Source: Nostoc sp. UHCC 0302
GTDB lineage: Bacteria; Cyanobacteriota; Cyanobacteriia; Cyanobacteriales; Nostocaceae
Direction of reading: 5' to 3'
Assembly (NCBI RefSeq): GCF_038096175.1
Contig: NZ_CP151099.1
Coordinates: 2,110,501-2,174,500 of the forward strand
DNA length: 64,000 nt
The position numbers were made by a program, and so were the translations under genes. The notes below the pieces were generated by a model. It saw only the letters and a list, made by a program, of their open reading frames with translations. It was not told the DNA's origin and did no database searches. Of the stretch, positions 25,811 through 34,869 are shown in pieces; positions within the stretch are counted from its first letter, which is position 1, and each line of letters starts with the position of its first letter.

Positions 25811-27335
25811 CACTCTTCCTATATCTAGTAGTATTCTGTTCACAGTTCCAATCAGCATTTTTGATAGCAGTTGGGAGAGTAAACCAAAAGGTACTTCCCT
25901 CTCCAATAGAGCTTTTCACACCAATTGTTCCTCGGTGAGCCTCAATGATTTGACGACATAAGTACAGACCTAGCCCACTTCTTCCACGCTGATTTCGTCC
26001 TTGAATAAAGCGGTGAAATAGCTTTTCCTGTTCTTGCGGTGCAATTCCTGAACCGTAATCACGCACCGAAATCTGCACTTGTTCTTGTCCACAAGCTGTG
26101 ATTTCAAGTAAAATTTCCCCTTTAGGTTTACTCACCCGCACAGCATTATCTAGCAGGTTTTGTAGAACACGTTGAATTTCTAATTCATCACCGTAGACGG
26201 TTGGCAGTGATTGAGAAATTTTACAAACGAAGGCTAATTCACGTGTAGATGTTGCTTTTACCTGGTCAATTACTTTAATTAAAATCTTTTCCCAATTTAA
26301 ACGATCGCAACTTAAGTGATCGCTTCGATTTGCTTCATAACGGGAGACATCCAAGAGGAGTTCCACAAGCTTTAGGAGATCCTCGTTAGCTTGACGATAC
26401 TCTTCAAATACTTCCTTCCAAGTATCGTTTACTGGGCCAAAAGCCCCTCTGCTCATACAGTCTAGGGTGTTGCGGGTAGCAAGCAAAGGAGTCCGTAGGT
26501 CGTGAGAAAGGGCAGACATTAGGTCTTCAAGCTGTTGGTTACGTACCTCAATGTTTTGTTGACGGTGACGTGTACTGTCAGCCATCGCGTCAAGAACTCC
26601 AGCTAGTTGACCGATTTCGTCTCTAGAAGAATAGCTGAGTTGGACTTCCATTTGTCCCGCTTGCCACAGTTTGCTTACCTCTGTCAATCTGTGTAATGGA
26701 AGCTTGACTCGTCGATGCAACAACTGAAGATTTAAACCTGCTCCCAACAGGATGATTAATGTGCTGAAGGTGTTGATGGCAACGTTGATATCATATAATT
26801 GCTCTAGATAATTTTTGCGAGCGCTCAAAAGTATTTCTTCGTGCTGAATCAATTTCCTAATTTCGTAGCGTAAGGAATTGAATAAAGTATTTTCCGCCGG
26901 ACTATAGGTGCTGACAGAACCAAAAAGCGCTTTTTGGTTCAACTTGCTTTGCCACTGGTTATAGAGATATCTAATTTTATCGAGTTGCTTGATTTGAGCA
27001 GGATTGTCTTTGACAAGATTGTACAGATTGTTGAAGCTGTTGTAGAAATTGGACTTATTCTTGCCGTTATCTCTAGTGCTGATTTGTCCTTGACTAGAAT
27101 TATCTAGAAAACCTCTTTCCTCATCTATCGCAATATTGAGTAGACGTTCTCCTTCTTTCTCTATCACAAGAGTACGAGTTACCCAATCAAATGCTTGATG
27201 ATTGAGGTACGCCATCAAAATATTGAAGCCTTGCTGTCCAAGTATTAGTAACACCAGTACTGAAATGCTAGTGTGCAGAGGCGTTAATAAATTACTTTTC
27301 CTATACCATTGAGTTAGGAAACGTAGCAAACTCAT
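25803..27335 (-). CDS. Membrane sensor histidine kinase (CHASE3-like, HAMP, HisKA, HATPase)
   Basis: About 510 aa from the ATG at 27335 (a GTG lies three codons earlier). Membrane helix at residues about 22-45, extracytoplasmic helical region of CHASE3 style (IAIDEERGFLDNSSQ), second helix near 190-205, HAMP linker (KLPLHRLTEVSKLW), HisKA with His278 in ALSHDLRTPLLATR, N box LLDNAVRVSKP, G1 DYGSGI and G2 GRSGLGLYLC. All ATP-binding motifs are intact. Its stop overlaps the response regulator start. It is a close paralogue of the kinase at 30407-31615 in the catalytic half. Confidence 0.92.
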   Translation of the reverse strand: MSLLRFLTQWYRKSNLLTPLHTSISVLVLLILGQQGFNILMAYLNHQAFDWVTRTLVIEKEGERLLNIAIDEERGFLDNSSQGQISTRDNGKNKSNFYNSFNNLYNLVKDNPAQIKQLDKIRYLYNQWQSKLNQKALFGSVSTYSPAENTLFNSLRYEIRKLIQHEEILLSARKNYLEQLYDINVAINTFSTLIILLGAGLNLQLLHRRVKLPLHRLTEVSKLWQAGQMEVQLSYSSRDEIGQLAGVLDAMADSTRHRQQNIEVRNQQLEDLMSALSHDLRTPLLATRNTLDCMSRGAFGPVNDTWKEVFEEYRQANEDLLKLVELLLDVSRYEANRSDHLSCDRLNWEKILIKVIDQVKATSTRELAFVCKISQSLPTVYGDELEIQRVLQNLLDNAVRVSKPKGEILLEITACGQEQVQISVRDYGSGIAPQEQEKLFHRFIQGRNQRGRSGLGLYLCRQIIEAHRGTIGVKSSIGEGSTFWFTLPTAIKNADWNCEQNTTRYRKSDA

Positions 27336-28171
27336 ATCTAGCACTATTTAATACATCCAAAATCTTGATCTAAATAATATTGAACATTGACTTAGCATAA
27401 TCATTAAAAGTTGCTATACTCCAACGCCTTGATTGGCGCTAGAGTTCGATATTATTATTCATAACCTAAATAAATTATTTATATTGCATACAAACGTCCC
27501 TATATTTTTATAATATAGCAGTAATCATTCATTTTGTAAAATAATAGTAATTATTAAATAAAATATTATTTTATTAGCTATGTAAACACAAGATTTACTG
27601 GTCTATTTTTTATAATTTATTGTTCTAGTTTTCATATACAAAATATCTTTGTAGTATAATATTTTTAAATAAAATCTAGTTGACACTAACTGAATGCTAG
27701 ACTATTTATACTTTTAATATACAGCAGAAGCCATACTATAAACATATTAATTTAAGTCATTAAATCACTACAGTTCTTGCCATACCAGAGAAATTGGTAT
27801 TTCAGAAATAAAAGTTTTTGGTGGTAAGCTACGTCGTTATGAAAAGTCACTTAAACATATCTAATCTAAAAGGTCATAGTCATTGAGCTTAGTTATATTT
27901 TTAAATTTTTGTTTACAACATAAATTGTCAGTAAAGTTATTAGCTACCGTGAATACATCAATTGAAATATGAGTTAGATTCTCAATCATATTCTTTGTAA
28001 AAAAATAATAGCATGACACTAAAGAATTAATAGTATTTTGGGAAAAAATTTATGATTTTCCTACTTTTCCCACTTTTCCCACTTTTATACTTAGAAGTAC
28101 ATCTTAGAGGTCATTTATAAAGTGAATTTAAGGTGTACCTTATTAACTTGCAAAGTTCTGTATTTTATTTT
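27336..28171. other. Very AT-rich intergenic region
   Basis: More than 800 bp without a credible frame, between two genes on the minus strand. It contains a short direct repeat TTTTCCCAC (near 28065-28085). It must include the promoter of the kinase-regulator pair. I see no copy of the four-box element here. Confidence 0.5.
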
Positions 28172-30292
28172 TTACGGATTTCCATAATAGATTCCCTTTC
28201 CATTGGTACCAATAAAGACTAGTCCGAATTGCTGCCAACTAGCCTCCATTACATTAGGTTCATTGCCGATAGGTTTGTGCAGAGTGCTAATGTTTATCCA
28301 TGTTTTTCCTCTGTCTAGAGATCGAAAAATTCCCTCACCCATGCGAGTAATCTTGCCATACAGATAGAGTGCAGGAATTTTGCTTCCCTTCTGTGGCTTA
28401 CCTAACGCAAATAGGTAAGCCCTCTCCACCTCAGTAATTTTGTCAAACTTCACACCTCCATCGGTTGAGCGATAAAGCCCCTGCCAATCGAGACTAAGCC
28501 AGACTTCGCCATTAACCCCTGAAACCGTTTTGAGCATAGACCAACTTTCTGAAGGCAATGATGAGTTCACAATGCTAAAAGATACGCCCCCATTATTACT
28601 ACGGTATAACTTGCCGCGGCTGTAGTAGTAAAAAGTGTTGCCATCTACTTTGTCAGCTACGAGTGGTTGACCCCAGTACCACGTCCCTTTAGGCCCGTTG
28701 GGTAATCCTGATACTTTGCTCCAGGAAGATCCGCCATTGTTTGTGCGAATAGGCTGTCTTGCTTTGAGAATTGTGACAAATAGATTTGAGTTAGTTGCTG
28801 ACATGGCTACACGTAACGGTATTACGTTCTGCGGAAATGAGGAAAACTTTTTCCATGTCAGCCCTCCGTTTGCCGAAGTTGCTCCGGTGTAACTATTATT
28901 CCATCGGTTACCACCGACACGCACCAACTGTGAAGGATTGCTTTCGCTGTAAGCAAGACTATAGGTGTCCTGAAATCGGGGACTATTTTCGCCGCCAAAC
29001 TGTGTAGATGGATAGGCATCTAATCCATTGCTGTGGTTGAACCCATCCACATCAGCAACACCGCTTAACAATACAGAGCCACTTGGAGGGGAGGCTAGAG
29101 CGAAGCTCACTAGCTCCTCATGTCCTTTTTCATAGTTCGACCAAACAGATGACTGTGCATTGATGTTGTCTGTCTGCCATGTTCCAAACCAGTCTGTTAA
29201 CCAGACTTTGCCAGGAGTTTTTGGATCAAATTCAATAGCTGAGGTTGCAGAGGCAAAATACCACTCAGGCCACCACGGCACTTGAGGTTTCAACGTATGC
29301 TTTTTCTGTTGCCATGTAGCTCCACCATTAGTAGATTGAAATATACTGGTATCATTTTTTGTGCAAATATACTGGTCATAAACAATTAACACGTGATTGG
29401 AGTTATTTGGATCTACAGACAGGGCATTGAATTTAGTTTTTGTGTTATTTGGTGTGATATCGCTCCAGATGCCGTTTGCATATTTACTAACACCTGACGT
29501 ATGCGTTATATACAGAACGTCGTCGTTAGCAAGAGCCATTCGATTCACTTGTGATGGACTTTCTGGTATTTTGCTCCAGGTAACACCCGCATTAGTGGAT
29601 TTATATATTCCATCTCCATAGGCATTGGCATAGACTAGACCAGAAACTTTTTTGTTAAATACAAGACCTGCAATTCCAATATTTGCTTCCGGCTCTCCAG
29701 GAAAGGAGCTAACTTTGTTCCATGTAGTACCCCCATTTGAAGACTTCCATAGCCCATCCAACCGCGAGCCAAAAAAAATAATATTGGAATCAAAGGGATT
29801 AACGGCTAGCCTTTCTCCTAGCCAACGTTGAGTTTCATTGCCGCCCATTGGTAAGTCTATTTTCAACTGAGTCCAGGTTTTACCGCGATCGCTTGACTTA
29901 AAAATTGTTCCTAATCCTCCCCAACTAGCAGTATACTTGCCTGCTGCTATATATACAATGTTTGAGTTATTCGGGTCAAGTGCTAAGGCTTCTCCCCCGT
30001 AGTAGTTACTATCTTGCAGCCGAAAGTGGTCTGTTAGTGGAATCCATTCGCGATCTTCTGGATTCCAACGATAAAAGCCACCAATGTCAGTTTTGATGTA
30101 TGCTAAGTCCCGCTCTAGCGGATGCAAATAAACACCTGTGACATAACCACCTCCGCCGATAGAAACATTAGTCCAGTGATAGTCTGATGTAGCGCTGCAA
30201 GCAGGTTTAAAAGGTGTAAGTGTGACGACAACAGCCAGCACAATTATAGCAATGCAAGTACTTTTGCCTAAGCAGAAACGGCGATCGCTCAT
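28172..30292 (-). CDS. Secreted GH74-like beta-propeller protein (copy a)
   Basis: 706 aa with an N-terminal hydrophobic signal segment (residues 12-27, ending near ACSA). The mature part is two seven-bladed propellers of BNR/Asp-box type, as in GH74 xyloglucanases. The start HWTNVSIGGGGYVTGVYLHP with KTDIGGFYRW (Asp69) and the later SGVADVDGFNH (Asp414) match the two regions that carry the catalytic aspartates of GH74. Asp-boxes such as SSDRGKTW and STNGGATW recur throughout. Xyloglucan is unlikely as the substrate; a beta-glucan-containing exopolysaccharide made by this cluster is more plausible. It is a paralogue of 32267-34423. Confidence 0.82.
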   Translation of the reverse strand: MSDRRFCLGKSTCIAIIVLAVVVTLTPFKPACSATSDYHWTNVSIGGGGYVTGVYLHPLERDLAYIKTDIGGFYRWNPEDREWIPLTDHFRLQDSNYYGGEALALDPNNSNIVYIAAGKYTASWGGLGTIFKSSDRGKTWTQLKIDLPMGGNETQRWLGERLAVNPFDSNIIFFGSRLDGLWKSSNGGTTWNKVSSFPGEPEANIGIAGLVFNKKVSGLVYANAYGDGIYKSTNAGVTWSKIPESPSQVNRMALANDDVLYITHTSGVSKYANGIWSDITPNNTKTKFNALSVDPNNSNHVLIVYDQYICTKNDTSIFQSTNGGATWQQKKHTLKPQVPWWPEWYFASATSAIEFDPKTPGKVWLTDWFGTWQTDNINAQSSVWSNYEKGHEELVSFALASPPSGSVLLSGVADVDGFNHSNGLDAYPSTQFGGENSPRFQDTYSLAYSESNPSQLVRVGGNRWNNSYTGATSANGGLTWKKFSSFPQNVIPLRVAMSATNSNLFVTILKARQPIRTNNGGSSWSKVSGLPNGPKGTWYWGQPLVADKVDGNTFYYYSRGKLYRSNNGGVSFSIVNSSLPSESWSMLKTVSGVNGEVWLSLDWQGLYRSTDGGVKFDKITEVERAYLFALGKPQKGSKIPALYLYGKITRMGEGIFRSLDRGKTWINISTLHKPIGNEPNVMEASWQQFGLVFIGTNGKGIYYGNP

Positions 30293-30406
30293 AACGATTG
30301 ACTCAATTCAACATCTCAGTCATATTCTCAAAACCAAATTTTGACAAATGCGTGTCACCTGGATTTGTCCCAGATAACTTTCTACATCTGTTCTTGCTTT
30401 AGATAT

Positions 30407-31615
30407 TTAGCTTTTCAATGAGACGACAGGTAGGGTAAACCAAAATGTAGTACCCTCGGCAGTCTTTTCGACGTTGATAGTACCTTTGTGAGCCTCCACA
30501 ATTTGATGGCATAAGTAGAGACCTAAGTTATCCATATTATGGCGGCCACGTCCTTGAATAAAGTTCTTAAAAAGCTTTGGCTTGTCTAAATAAGCAATAT
30601 CTAAGCCATCGTTTAGCACTGATATTTTTACTTTTTCAACACCAAAAGATGCTACCTCAAGGATAATTTCCTGGTCTGGCTTACTAACTTTTACAGCATT
30701 ATTAAGTAAAGTCTGCACAACTTGTTGAATCTCAAGAGTATCACCACAGACAATCGGCAGTGAAGAAGCAATTTTATATTTAATTGTACATTTTTTTGTC
30801 CAAGTAGTATTGCTGCGGAGAATGGTTTCAACAAAAATGTCTTTCCAGTTAAGAATTTCGTACTTCAGACTTTTAGAAACTTCGGTTTGATAGCGAGATA
30901 TATTTAACAGAGTTTCGACCAATTTCACAAGGTCTTCGTTAGCTTGATGGCAATCTTCTAAAATATCTCTCCATGTGTCGCTAACAGAACCAAAAGCACC
31001 ACTTAGCATAGCGTTCAGAGTACCACGAGTGGCTAGCAAGGGAGTACGTAGATCGTGTGAAAGGGCAGAAATTAGGTATTCAATCTTTTGGTGATCAGCA
31101 GTAGTTATACGTTCTAATTTGTATAAATTACGCCTTAATTCCAGTTGAGTCATGACTTGACGACTCAACGCTTGCAATGCTTCGAGTTGTTCTGAAGTTA
31201 GTTGTCGTGGTACACGGTCAATGACACAGAGTGTTCCTAAAGCATATCCTTCTGGTGTTATCAGCGGCGAACCAGCATAGAAGCGAATATATGGGTCAAA
31301 AGTTACTAATGGGTTGGTAGCAAAACGCTTGTCGAGTAGTGTATCTGGAACAATCAAAGTGTCGTTGGGCTGCAAAATGGCGTGGGCGCAAAATGCCAGA
31401 TCACGGGGAGTTGATTCACTGTCTAATCCGACTTTCGATTTGAACCACTGACGCGACTCATCAATTAAGCTGATCAAAGCTATGGGAGTACCACAAATTT
31501 GTGCCGCTAAACGGGTGAGATCATCGAAGGCAGTTTCACAAATAGTATCTAGAATCTGATATTGGTGTAAAGCTTCCAGCCTAACGTTTTCATTTTGAGC
31601 CAATGTAGCTTTCAT
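30407..31615 (-). CDS. GAF-domain histidine kinase with degenerate ATP lid
   Basis: 402 aa, soluble. GAF domain (residues about 20-160, AFCAHAILQPNDTLIVPDT), HisKA with His187 in ALSHDLRTPLLATR, and a HATPase-like domain. The N box keeps LLNNAVKVSKP, but the G1 box DxGxG is NDGLD (Asn335, Asp339) and the G2 box has become MDNLGLYLC (Gly to Asn). In the paralogue at 25803 the same sites read DYGSGI and GRSGLG. ATP binding is probably lost, so it may work as a phosphoacceptor, regulator or sink. It lies between the two GH74-like genes on the same strand and has no response regulator next to it. Confidence 0.88.
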   Translation of the reverse strand: MKATLAQNENVRLEALHQYQILDTICETAFDDLTRLAAQICGTPIALISLIDESRQWFKSKVGLDSESTPRDLAFCAHAILQPNDTLIVPDTLLDKRFATNPLVTFDPYIRFYAGSPLITPEGYALGTLCVIDRVPRQLTSEQLEALQALSRQVMTQLELRRNLYKLERITTADHQKIEYLISALSHDLRTPLLATRGTLNAMLSGAFGSVSDTWRDILEDCHQANEDLVKLVETLLNISRYQTEVSKSLKYEILNWKDIFVETILRSNTTWTKKCTIKYKIASSLPIVCGDTLEIQQVVQTLLNNAVKVSKPDQEIILEVASFGVEKVKISVLNDGLDIAYLDKPKLFKNFIQGRGRHNMDNLGLYLCHQIVEAHKGTINVEKTAEGTTFWFTLPVVSLKS

Positions 31616-31686
31616 TAACTGGGTTATTATTTTCTATGTATTGCTTCGCTTTCTAACTTGTGATCGTTGGTGCGAGCATAGTCATC

Positions 31687-31842
31687 TTAAAAGCGAATAA
31701 TATCATCTTCTCTCAAGTATTCTCCATTTTGCACTTCAATCAAGACTAACGAAATAACTCCAGGATTTTCTAAACGGTGATCTGTACAGTGAGGTACGTA
31801 AGTAGACTGATTATTGCTTAATAATACTTCGTAAATATTTGT
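31687..31842 (-). pseudogene. C-terminal relic of a phosphomannose isomerase/ManC cupin
   Basis: The last 50 codons of the frame read EVLLSNNQSTYVPHCTDHRL and ENPGVISLVLIEVQNGEYLR ending EDDIIRF. This matches the cupin C-terminus of type II mannose-6-phosphate isomerase / mannose-1-phosphate guanylyltransferase. Upstream the similarity stops and a dispersed repeat begins, so the rest of the gene is gone. GDP-mannose enzymes are common in polysaccharide clusters, so this is probably a cluster gene lost from here. Confidence 0.75.
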
Positions 31843-31912
31843 AGTTGGGATGAGGCAGGACGCAGAAGGGAAGAGAGTTTTAGCCTCATTTATCTTTATT
31901 AACATAACGTGA

Positions 31913-32045
31913 GTTCGATGACCTCTCCCCAACCCCTCTCCGATGCGGAGAGGGGCAAAAATATTCTTAGTTTTCAACGAAAAAATCAGGGTTTCAAAGC
32001 CTCTCTCCCTCTGGGGGAGAGGTTTGGAGAGGGGTTTTTGAAATC
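31913..32045. repeat. Dispersed CTCTCC/GGAGAG palindromic repeat
   Basis: Contains GACCTCTCCCCAACCCCTCT, CCGATGCGGAGAGGGGC, CCTCTCTCCCTCTGGGGGAG and GGTTTGGAGAGGGGTTTTTG, several nested inverted units. This is a dispersed cyanobacterial intergenic repeat and adjoins the ManC relic. Confidence 0.65.
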
Positions 32046-32220
32046 TGTCGAACTTACGTTAACATAGTTGCGTTTGTTCCCACCGACTTACTTAACTTAA
32101 ATATTAGTGCAGCTAATAAACTTATAATTGCGTTGCAGACCAACAATTATTGAAGTTTTTTAATAAAATACCAGTTAATTTTTAGCATGAAGCTTTGACT
32201 GTATGTACGCTACGGCTAAA

Positions 32221-32247
32221 TGGATAGTCATGTGGATAATTTTATCT
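32221..32247 (+). promoter_or_regulatory. Partial copy of the TGGATA-N6-TGGATA element
   Basis: TGGATA at 32221 and 32233 (12-bp period) followed by ATTTTATC, as in the complete copy at 34641. The two downstream boxes are absent because the GH74-like coding sequence ends right here at 32267. It may be a relic from a rearrangement. Confidence 0.45.
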
Positions 32248-32266
32248 CTATACTATGTTGCGGCTT

Positions 32267-34423
32267 TTACGGAATTCCATAGTAAATTCCTTTACCATTA
32301 GTACCGATAAATACTAGTCCGAATTTCTGCCAGCTAGCCTCCATTACATTAGGGTCGTTACCGATGGTATTGTGTGAATCGTCAATATTTGTCCATGTTT
32401 TTCCTCTGTCTAGAGATCGAAAAATTCCTGATGCTTCTTGGCTCGTTGAGGTGACTATATTACCTACGCGATTGATTTTGCCATATAAATACAGCGCTGG
32501 AATTTTGCTTTTTGTCTGTGGCTTACCAAGCGCATATAAATAAGCTCTCTCCACTCCGGTAATTTTGGTAAAGTTCACACCGCCATCTGTTGAGTGATAA
32601 AGCCCGTGCCAATTGAGACTGAGCCAGAGTTCTCCATTGACCCCTGAAACCGTTTTCAGCATAGACCAATTTTCTGAAGGTAATGAAGAGTTCACAATGC
32701 TAAAGGATTTAGCCCCATTGTTACTACGGTATAACTTGCCGCGGCTGTAGTAGTAAAAAGTGTTGCCATTGACTTTGTCAGCCGCCAATGGTTGACCCCA
32801 GTACCACGGGCCTTTTGGCCCGTTGGGTAATCCTGATACTTTGCTCCAAGAAGATCCGCCATTGGTTGTGCGGATTGGCTGATCTTCGTTGATAATTGCA
32901 ACAAACAGATTTGAGTTGGTTGCTGACATAGCTACGCGCAACGGTATTATGTCTTGCGGAAATGACGAAAACTTTCTCCACGTTAAACCCCCGTCTGTCG
33001 AAGTTGCTCCTGTATATGTGTTGTTCCATCGGTTTCCACCAACACGCACCATTCGGGAAGGATCGCTTTCGCTATAGGCAAGGCCGTAAGTATCTTGAAA
33101 CCGGGGACTATTTTCACCGCCAAACTGCGTACAAGGATAGGTATCTAGTCCTTTGCTGTGGTTAAATCCATCCACATCAGCAACACCGCTCAACAACAAA
33201 GATCCACTAGGAGGTGAGGCTAGAGCAAAGCTAACTACCTCTTCATGTCCTTTTTGATAGTTTGACCAGACAGACGGCTGGGCATAAACATTGTCTGTCT
33301 GCCATATTCCAAACCAATCTGTTAACCAAGCTTTGCCAAGAATTTTTGGATCAAATTCAATGGCTGAGGCTGCTGAGGCAAAATACGAGTTAGGCCACCA
33401 AGGCACTTGAAGTTTTAAAATATGCTTTTTCTTTTGCCATGTAGCTCCACCATTAGTAGATTGAAATACTCCACAATTATTGGTTTTGCAAGCATACTGG
33501 TCATAAACGATTAAAATGCGATCAGGGTCATTTGGATCTACAGCTAAGGCATTGAATTTAGTTTCTATATTAGTTGGTGTGATATTGCTCCAGACGTTGT
33601 TTACATATTTGCTCACACCTGATGCGTGCGTTACATATAAAACGCTATTACTAGCGAGAGCCATTCGATTCACTTGTGATGGACTTCCTGGTATTTTGCT
33701 CCAAGTAATACCCGTATTGGTAGATTTGTATATCCCGTCTCCATACGCATTGGCATAGACTAGACCAGAAACATTTTTGTTAAATAAAATACCTGTAATT
33801 CCAATATTTACTTGCGGTCTTCCAGGAAAGGAGATAACTTTGCCCCATGTCGCACCAGCATCTGAAGACTTCCATAACCCATTCAACCGCGAGCCAAAGA
33901 AAATAACATTGGAATTAAAAGGATTAACGACAAGTCTTTCTCCTAGCCAACGCCGAGTTTCGTTGCTGCCCATCGGCAAGTCTATTTTCAACTTAGTCCA
34001 GGTTTGACCGCGATCGCTAGATTTAAAAATTGTTCCCAATCCAGCCCAACTGGCAGTGTATTTGCCTGCTGCTATATAAACTATATTTAGGTTATTCGGG
34101 TCAAGTGCTAGCGCTTCTCCCCCATAGTAGTTGCTCTGTTGTAGTTCAAAGTGGTCTGTTAGAGGAATCCATTCCTTATCTGCTGGATTCCAACGATAAA
34201 AACCACCGATGTCAGTTCTGATGTAGACCAGATCCCGCTGTCGTGGATGCAAATAAACACCTGTAACATAACCACCTCCGCCGATAGCGACATTAGTCCA
34301 GTGATAGCGTAGTGTAGCGCTGCAAGTGAGCTTAAAGGGTGTAAGTGTAACTACGATTGTCAGTGCAATTATAGCTGTACAAGTTGTTTTCCTGAACAGT
34401 ATCCAGAAAGGGCGATCACTCAT
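32267..34423 (-). CDS. Secreted GH74-like beta-propeller protein (copy b)
   Basis: 718 aa, closely similar to copy a along its whole length: signal segment (TTCTAIIALTIVVTLTPFK), then HWTNVAIGGGGYVTGVYLHP, RTDIGGFYRW with the first catalytic-type Asp, SGVADVDGFNH with the second, and many Asp-boxes (SSDRGQTW, STNGGATW, SLDRGKTW). A 14-residue insertion near the C-terminus (about residue 670, VTSTSQEASG) accounts for most of the length difference. Both copies appear intact, so the duplication has been kept. It lies immediately upstream of the divergently transcribed chain-length gene. Confidence 0.82.
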   Translation of the reverse strand: MSDRPFWILFRKTTCTAIIALTIVVTLTPFKLTCSATLRYHWTNVAIGGGGYVTGVYLHPRQRDLVYIRTDIGGFYRWNPADKEWIPLTDHFELQQSNYYGGEALALDPNNLNIVYIAAGKYTASWAGLGTIFKSSDRGQTWTKLKIDLPMGSNETRRWLGERLVVNPFNSNVIFFGSRLNGLWKSSDAGATWGKVISFPGRPQVNIGITGILFNKNVSGLVYANAYGDGIYKSTNTGITWSKIPGSPSQVNRMALASNSVLYVTHASGVSKYVNNVWSNITPTNIETKFNALAVDPNDPDRILIVYDQYACKTNNCGVFQSTNGGATWQKKKHILKLQVPWWPNSYFASAASAIEFDPKILGKAWLTDWFGIWQTDNVYAQPSVWSNYQKGHEEVVSFALASPPSGSLLLSGVADVDGFNHSKGLDTYPCTQFGGENSPRFQDTYGLAYSESDPSRMVRVGGNRWNNTYTGATSTDGGLTWRKFSSFPQDIIPLRVAMSATNSNLFVAIINEDQPIRTTNGGSSWSKVSGLPNGPKGPWYWGQPLAADKVNGNTFYYYSRGKLYRSNNGAKSFSIVNSSLPSENWSMLKTVSGVNGELWLSLNWHGLYHSTDGGVNFTKITGVERAYLYALGKPQTKSKIPALYLYGKINRVGNIVTSTSQEASGIFRSLDRGKTWTNIDDSHNTIGNDPNVMEASWQKFGLVFIGTNGKGIYYGIP

Positions 34424-34640
34424 ACCGATTGACTAAATCCAACATATACAGCGAATTTCAACTAAGTAAAGTACACTACCTAGACCTAAAAGCTGGGTAT
34501 AGCAAAGTGCTGAGTATAAACCCAGTTGCTTCAGGGTTTTGAGCAATTAACATAGCCCTAACCTGCATGACTAGAGTTGTATAAAGTCTACTTTAATCTC
34601 TGAATTCTGCGGTAACCACTGAGAATTAACTACAACCAAG

Positions 34641-34722
34641 TGGATAGCTTAATGGATAATTTTATCCTATTCCATAGGATACTGTCTGCATCGGTGCAAT
34701 CTTAGCCATCAGATAGTTTTTC
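34641..34722 (+). promoter_or_regulatory. Four-box regulatory element upstream of the chain-length gene
   Basis: TGGATA at 34641, TGGATA at 34653, GGATACTGT at 34677, and CCATCAGATAG followed by TTTTTCT at 34706. The offsets 0, 12, 36 and 65 match those at 24416 (minus) and 40411. It lies about 150 nt before ATG 34870. Confidence 0.65.
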
Positions 34723-34869
34723 TTATTACTACTTCAAGAAGATACTGTGCTGAGTGTTGCAAATCAAGTCTAAAGTTAGAAATGTATGATTTTGGGAGTA
34801 AATTTAGGCGATCGCACAACTAAATATAAGCTATTTCGTTCAGCCAGTTACCGACTTTAGAGGATTTTA

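Noticed and set aside
25811-25906. Longer N-terminus for the NarL-type regulator
   Set aside because: Those codons lie inside the kinase coding sequence and do not belong to the receiver fold.
28698-34221. Plus-strand and shifted frames within the GH74-like genes
   Set aside because: They occur at the same places in both paralogues because the coding strand is conserved, and they have no start signals.
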